NCBI GenBank assembly: GCA_039707655.1
Contig: CM077672.1
Location: 354,498,031 to 354,562,030 of the forward strand
DNA: 64,000 bases
Reading direction: 5' to 3'
Source of the DNA: Elymus sibiricus
Taxonomy: Eukaryota > Streptophyta > Magnoliopsida > Poales > Poaceae
A program made the translations under genes and the position numbers. A model generated the notes under the pieces. It was not told the origin of the DNA. It did no database searches and worked only from the letters and a program-made list of their open reading frames with translations. Below are positions 57,857 through 64,000 of the stretch, piece after piece. Numbering within the stretch: the stretch's first letter is position 1; every line of letters starts with the position of its first letter.

Positions 57857-60800
57857 TGTCACCCCGGCTCAGAGCAACCGGTTTACCTTGCATTGCCAGC
57901 CCAGAGATCAAGTCTTTTGGCAATACACAACAACTTGGTACAGAAAACAACCGCTTTATTGATCTCTTAGCGGAAGTATAGGTTCACATAGTACATGATG
58001 AACGAGGCCAAGCAGCACACACGGTGCGGCTGCACTTATGTACATTATTTAGTAGACATCTGCAGGGCCTCGATGATGAAAGGGAAGCTACTACGCGAGA
58101 GCGGAACGACGAGGTAGCGGAACTCCATTCCACAGGGACACTACTGGGACACGGCCTAGATCGCGACAAACTGCTCAACGTCAACTCCTTGCATGGCTTC
58201 TCCTGCATCTGGCATGATAAGCCAGGTGAGTACTTTGAATGTACTCGCAAGCTCACAGCAAACAAAACAAGTGCGACAAACAACAACAAGGTATTTAACA
58301 GATTTAATGCATGAGCATGATATTACTCAACATGAGGTGTGTGTGAAACATTGTCATGGTCCTCGGGACCAACTTACCATCTCGGGGTTACCGCGTAACC
58401 ACCGTTCACAACTTACGAACATCACCTTCATACCTCTCATAGTGATCCTCGATCACTATGACTGCATGTGCCACCTTGTGAATCTTAGTGTGCAAGTTAA
58501 TTATATCTGTTGACCCACGGTGTGACCTACTACGAACTGTGTCCATAACCGAGGACGCGGCTATCGATAGATTTTACACTCTGCAGAGGTTAGTACACCG
58601 TACCCACACTACGGAACTCATGGCCTCGTGCTCCCATTCGGGTGGACCAAAGACATTCCGACAAAACCAATCTATTGCATGACACTCTCCCGGCTACTCC
58701 GACAAACTCCCCTTTGGGCTATGTCCTAGGTGACCCTGGTGTCAACATGTGACACCCGCCACCTCTGTGGCTGCCACCGTCGTGGCCAAACATCAACATT
58801 GTCCCAAACAGGGACCTCGGTACCATCAAAACTTGGGTCCTCAAGGTTATGACTGCCTACCGGGCCAGGGTAGCGCCAGAGCACAACCTTCCCTCGTAGG
58901 AGGCACCGGCGAGAGGCATGACAATAGACCGCATTAGGGCCTCCCCATCCAGGCAAGTGTGGTTGCACTGGTGAGCTCAATTCGGTGGCACCATGACTCG
59001 ATCAACAGCACGTTCAAGTTGGATTATTATCAAGTTTAACTTGAAAGAAAATGATTCGAGCCATAGTGTAGGAATGGATGCACGGGTCACGATTATGACA
59101 GGTAAATGTATCATACTACCGTATGAGCATATGACATGATACATACTGACACTAGCAATAAAACATGTACCTTACTGCATATTATCAAAATGACAAGAAC
59201 AAAGTCTATGCAAAAATATCTATATAGCAAGTTAATTTAAATAGTGAATAAATGATGAATTTAATTCAATTAAACCAAGTCATTGGAATGCCATCCTTGT
59301 ATATGAATGTTGTGGCTTGCCTTGGTTCAGAGGAGTGTCACAGTACTCCTGGTCTTCTCCAACACAACTAGGCTCTTCTGGAATTAAATTAAATGCAAAA
59401 AGAAAATGTCACGTACTACTATTTATAGCACCAAAAATTCTCAACAGCAAGAAAAATTCTGAAACTTGGCATACAGAAACTTTGGAATTTTACAAACCAG
59501 AAGCAAAAAGAATCATCTCATTTGGACTTATAGGTAAACAGTTATTGATGGTCAAAGTTGGATTAGATCTGGTCAAAATGTGAATTTAAAAGAAAATCCA
59601 GAGGCGGCCACGTCGAAGACGTATTCAGAGAATACGCCTCCACTTATACCGCTTCGCGCGGGCGAGGGAGAGGCTGACGTGCGGTGCCCGCTGTCAAGAT
59701 TAAACAGAGAGAGAGGGAAACAGTGACTGGCGGCTCTGTCGCCGGCGTTTCTCCGGCGAGGGGACGTCAGCGATCACCGGAGAGGAGGGGGATGGGTCTA
59801 GCTCATCGAGACGGTCACACACGTACCCAAAACACGAGCTGAGGTGGACTGACAGCGTCGCGGCGATCCTCTCCAGAGACGGCGGCGGCGGAGCTGATCG
59901 GACTCGGCATTTCCGGCGACAATCCGGTGAGCTCTTGGTACCGTCGTGCTCAGGAGGTTACTACGGTCTCGAGGGTGGCAGTGGTTGGAGCTGGGGTGGG
60001 CTAGAATGAGTGCACGGAGGAGAGGGATCCGCGGCGGTCTCCGGCGAGGTTTGAAGGCCAGAGGCCTTCCCGGCGTTGCCAGCAGCTCCTAGAGCTCGAT
60101 TTGAGAGTGGAGAGGAGGTTTGGGATGGCTAGAATGATCGGGAAGGGGCTCTATTTATAGGAGGAGGAGGGTCAAGGTTCGGGCTCCGCCGGAGCTGAGC
60201 GGAAGGGCGAGCTGGGGACGGTGAGGACTCGGGCGAGCTCGAAGACGACGCGGGAGCAGCCAAGCATAGTGCATGCACGCGAGCTCGAGCGCAGGCGCAC
60301 TAAGTGGGGCAGGGGCGCGCGTGCGGTCCACTGTACCGGAAGCTAGCGCCGTGGCCGCTTCCGGCGTGCTCCCTGCCGGCGACGGGGAGGGTCAGAGAGG
60401 GGCTAGGTGGAAGAATGGGAGTGTGCTGGGTGTACTAGACATGTTGTGGTGTCGCGAGAGGAGAAGTTGGACGGCGTCCGATCGAACCCGACGTGCAGAG
60501 CGCACAGAGCGCGTGCATTGCACCCTGCCCGCACGCAGTCACCGCGTGCATTGGCATGCAGATGGCTTTCAGCGCTGCCACACCATGTCCTAGGTGTTGT
60601 CCCTTCAACACTTTGCCAAGAAATGCGCTGGGCTTGCCAAATGGTGCATTGGAGGTGACAAGAGGGAGCTGCAAAGTTTCTGGACAGAAACTTGCTCCAA
60701 GCACTGGGGACAAATGGCTGAGCACTTTGAGCTGAAATTAGGTGTTTAAGCATCACCTAGGAGGGTAATGAAGTGGTAAAAATTTCAGCTTAAGAGGATC

Positions 60801-61222
60801 AAGGAAAAATATACTTGCTTCACAAAGTGCTCTTTCTGACCAGAAGCAAAAACATTTTTCCTGGTTGAACTTTTCCAAATGACCACGGGATATTATTTCA
60901 TATAAAGGTGAGGCATGACCCAAAGAATATTTGGGAATTTTCTAGGAATTTTCTGAGCAATAAAAATAGGGGTTGCTTCATAGCTCTGTGGGAAAATAGG
61001 CATTTTCAGAGAGAAAAAGATATAATGCCATTAAATAAAAATACCCAATGGCAATATAATGAGATGGATGAGGTCTAAGGAGGGTTTATGGATGCTAGAG
61101 CCCACTTGGAAGAAAATCAAAAATAAATCCAAGTGGTAAGTCCAAAAGAAATGACAGAAAACCTCAAATGCAAATCCAAATATTCAATAAAACCAAAAAA
61201 AGGCAAAATCCAGGGTGTTACA
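57857..61222 (-). mobile_element. D 3' LTR, 3366 bp
   Basis: Element-orientation ends are TGTAACACCCTGG (at 61222) and CCGGGGTGACA (at 57857). A TATA box (CTATAAATAG) lies at 60151-60160 on the minus strand. The GC-rich leader block (about 59590-60150 and beyond) contains many CCGGCGA-type motifs and spurious open frames. No gene is recognised in it. Confidence 0.82.
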
Positions 61223-62765
61223 AACCTCCCCCCCTTAGGATCAATCTCGTCCTCGAGATTCGGTTGCTCAGGAAACAAATATGGGTATGCAGTCCTTAAG
61301 AAGTCCGCTCTTTCCCAGGTGGCCTCGTCCTCAGTGTGGTGTTCCCATTGGACCTTGTAAAACTTTATAGTTTTGCCGCGGGTGACTCTGTCCATTTCTT
61401 CCAGAATTCTCAAGGGTTTCTCCTCGTAGGTTAGGTCCTTGGCCAGCTCGAGTTCTGTCATATCCGCCTGTTTTGCGGGTGGTGCGATGCATTTCCGTAG
61501 CTGAGATACGTGGAACACATCATGAACCTCGGATAACTCGGGAGGCAATTCTAACTGATAAGCCACTTTGCCCACTCTGGTCATAACTGGAAACTGACCG
61601 ATGTATCTTGGTGCAAGTTTTCCCCGAGTATGAAACCTTTTAACTCCTTTCATGGGGTAACTCGGAGATATGCATATTCACCTGGTTCGAAGCTGATCTG
61701 CCTATGCTTTGAGTCATAGTAGCTCTTCTGACGAGATTTTGCCACTTGCAGTCGGTCTCGAATTTCTTTCACTTGCTTTTCTACTTCCATCATTAAATCA
61801 GTCCCGAAGATGCGGCTGTCTCCTGTCTGAGACCAGTTCAGCAGGGTACGGCACTTACGTCCATATAGAGCCTCGAAAGGTGACATCTTGAGACTAGTTT
61901 GATAGCCGTTGTTGTAAGAAAACTCTGCGTATGGCAGGCTGTCTTCCCATTTAGGTCTGTGAGCAAGAGCACATGCCCGAAGCATGTCTTCCAAGATTTG
62001 ATTTACCCGCTCTGTCTGCCCATCAGTCTGAGGGTGATAAGCGGTGCTATGCTTCAAAGCGGTTCCCAGAGCTTGGTGTAGACGTAGCCAGAATGCTGAG
62101 GTAAACAAAGATCCTCGGTCTGAAGTGATAGTTCTGGGTACTCCATGTAAACTGACAATCCTGGACATGTAGAGTTGAGCGAGTTGGTCTGCACGGTAGG
62201 TAGTCCTTATAGGAATAAAGTGGGCCACCTTGGTGAGCATGTCGACCACGACCCATATGGCATTATTACCTCGTGGTGTCCTTGGTAGTCCCACGATAAA
62301 GTCCATGCAGATATCATCCCATTTCCATTGGGGAACGGGTAACGGTTGAAGTAGACCGGCGGGTTTTTGATGTTCCGCCTTCACCTTATTGCATATATCG
62401 CAACAGGCGATGTAATAGGCGATGTCTTTCTTCATACCTTCCCACCAGAATGTCTGCTTCAAATCTTGATACATTTTAGTGCCTCCAGGATGAATTGAAT
62501 ATGCAGACTCGTGAACTTCTTTCAGAATCCTCTGCTTTAATTCCCCGAGGTCCAGTACACAGACTCGATCCCGAAATTGGAGTGTACCTTTATCATCAAT
62601 GTTGAAATCTAGCGTCTTTCCTTCTCGTACTTGAGCCGTTATCTTGAGTAACATTGGGTCACCAGGTTGAGCGTTTCGAATTTCGTCTTCCAGAGTAGGG
62701 GTTACTTCCAAGGTAACCAAGCAAATTGCTTCATACAGGATCATATTAAGCTGAGTTATTTCTTC
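61117..62765 (-). pseudogene. D pol: integrase and chromodomain
   Basis: Integrase: zinc finger HESAYSIHPGGTKMY...CDICNKVK; core Asp in CMDFIVGLP, Asp in ITSDRGSLF, Glu in DGQTERVNQ. A one-base loss near 61650 shifts the frame after AYLRVTP. The continuing frame (from about 61653) holds the GPY-like end (HTRGKLAPRYIGQF, LPPELSEVHDVFHVSQLRKC) and the chromodomain (about 61413-61278: RILEEMDR...FYKVQWEHHTEDEATWE). The frame then has no stop before the LTR: it reads through the PPT and ends at 61117 inside the LTR. Confidence 0.87.
61223..61240 (-). other. Polypurine tract of D
   Basis: On the minus strand CCTAAGGGGGGGAGGTTT abuts the LTR start TGTAACACCC. Confidence 0.8.
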
Positions 62766-64000
62766 CTAAAGTGCTGGGTGCAGATGCTCGATTAATGGGT
62801 TGGCTGTAACCTGTTTGCGACTGAGAGCATCGGCGACCACATTTGCTTTTCCTGGGTGGTAGTTGATACCCAGGTCATAGTCTTTGACCAACTCAAGCCA
62901 TCTTCGTTGCCGGAGGTTCAAGTCCGGTTGGGTGAATATATATTTGAGACTCTTATGGTCGGTGTAGATTTGGCATCGTTTTCCAATGATGTAATGCCTC
63001 CAAATTTTTAAGGCATGAACCACAGCTACCATCTCTAGGTCATGGGTAGGGTAATTCTCCTCATTCGGTCGGAGTTGTCTTGATGCATAGGCCACGACCT
63101 TACCATCTTGCATAAGTACACACCCAATGCCACGCCTGGATGCATCGCAATAGATGTCGAAGCTCCGGTAGATGTCGGGAAGAGTCAACACTGGAGCGGT
63201 AGTCAATCGGGTCTTAAGCTCATTGAAACTATTCTCACATGCTTTCATCCATATGAATTTCTGATTTTTCTTGAGTAGTTCAGTCATTGGCTTGGCAATC
63301 TTGGAGAAACCTTCAATGAAATGCCGGTAATAACCTGCCAGACCCAAGAAACTCCTGATTTCTGTTACTGAAATAGGGGTCTTCCATTTCAGGACTTCTG
63401 TGACTTTGCTTTGGTCCACGGCCACTCCTTGAGCGGAAAGAGTATGCCCAAGGAATCCCACTTCTTTAAGCCAAAATTTGCATTTGCTGAACTTGGCGTA
63501 GAGTTGATGAGCGCGTAATCATTCCAACACTGCTCGTAGATGTTGCTTGTGCTCCTCTTCACTTTTGGAATATATGAGGATGCCATCAATGAACACCACT
63601 ACAAACTTGTCCAAGAAGTCCATGAACACCTTGTTCATCATGTGCATGAAAAATGCAAGAGCGTTTGTCAGTCCAAATGACATGAATGTATACTCGTACA
63701 ACCCATATCTTGTAGTGAATGTTGTCTTGGGGATATCTTCTTTTCTGATCTTTAGTTGGTGATACCTGGTGCGCAAGTCAATCTTGAATACACTTGAGCT
63801 CCACTGAGTTGATCAAACAAATCATCGATCCTGGGCAACGGGTATTTATTCTTGATTGTGACATCATTGAGAGCACGGTAGTCAACACACATCCGAAGAC
63901 TGCCATCTTTCTTACCCATGAATATTGCAGGTGCACCCCAAGGAGATGAGCTGGGGCGAATATATCCTTTTTGGAGCATCTCTTCCAGTTTCTTTTTCAA
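62766..64000 (-). pseudogene. D pol: RT and RNase H, broken
   Basis: RT begins off-window ([36 protein letters not shown] with a catalytic Asp). One base is lost near 63788. The RT active site reads [13 protein letters not shown] where FIDD is expected, so a catalytic Asp is Gly. TGA at 63519-63521 replaces an Arg codon. The RNase H part ([46 protein letters not shown]) follows to a TAG at 62766-62768, in frame with the integrase. RT is clearly dead. Confidence 0.88.

Larger units (their letters stand above)
57857..64000 (-). mobile_element. Chromovirus D (Ty3/Gypsy), 3' part, minus strand
   Basis: A very long 3' LTR (57857-61222), PPT, and pol with chromodomain, integrase, RNase H and part of RT, running off the right edge. 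The chromodomain after integrase defines a chromovirus; TGTAACACCC at the LTR start suggests the Tekay group. It is inserted in the 5' LTR of B5. Confidence 0.87.

Noticed and set aside
60273..60756. Overlapping open frames of 80-117 codons on both strands
   Set aside because: They lie in the GC-rich part of the D LTR, where stop codons are rare; no family motif is visible.

Overview
The window looks like a piece of a large, transposon-filled grass chromosome, most likely Triticeae (wheat, Aegilops, barley or a relative). The evidence is the dense stack of Athila-like and chromovirus Ty3/Gypsy LTR elements, the Stowaway MITEs, and one plant-specific gene with canonical GT-AG introns. No database was searched: family assignments come from motifs read by eye. 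Element names (E1, hAT-A/B, B1-B5, C, D, X, Y, Z) are local labels.

Layout. 1-6074: 3' part of an Athila-like Gypsy element (E1, + strand) with a broken pol, an extra ORF behind its own LTR-like promoter, a PPT and a 1.5-kb 3' LTR. 6075-7419: a decayed hAT transposon with an internally deleted transposase; E1 sits in its left end. 7531-12612: two ~1.28-kb direct repeats. Copy 1 received a second hAT (hAT-B, near-perfect 8-bp target duplication) and copy 2 a 430-bp fold-back MITE; each copy preserves the other's empty site. 13113-19219: the only cellular gene, a five-exon SNF2-family chromatin remodeller of the DRD1 (CHR35) type, a factor of RNA-directed DNA methylation. Its exon lengths show one -1 and one +1 frameshift, so this copy is a recent pseudogene or contains sequence errors. 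19220-22281: 3' UTR, MITE scraps and unassigned sequence.

22282-64000 is a nest of LTR elements. An old LTR Y was entered by X, X by B1, B1's 5' LTR by B2, B2 by B3 and by C, C's integrase by B5, and B5's 5' LTR by the chromovirus D, which runs off the right edge. Target duplications are seen on both sides for B3 (atgct) and for a solo LTR inside B1 (gcatc). B3 is itself disrupted by an inverted copy (B4) and an unrelated LTR (Z), with what looks like repair filler at the left junction.

How the parts relate. B1, B3 and B4 encode only GAG plus an aspartic protease and stop at the same place, followed by a shared downstream module, so they appear to be a non-autonomous family needing RT and integrase in trans. 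B5 uses the same LTR, PBS, downstream module and PPT but carries a different, unrecognised ORF of about 233 codons in place of gag; this is the best candidate here for something undescribed. All Athila-like LTRs share a GC-rich imperfect palindrome just upstream of the TATA box, also present in E1 before its extra ORF. E1, B1 and B3-B5 also carry PPT-like motifs inside hairpins far upstream of the true PPT. No tRNA, rRNA or CRISPR array was seen.
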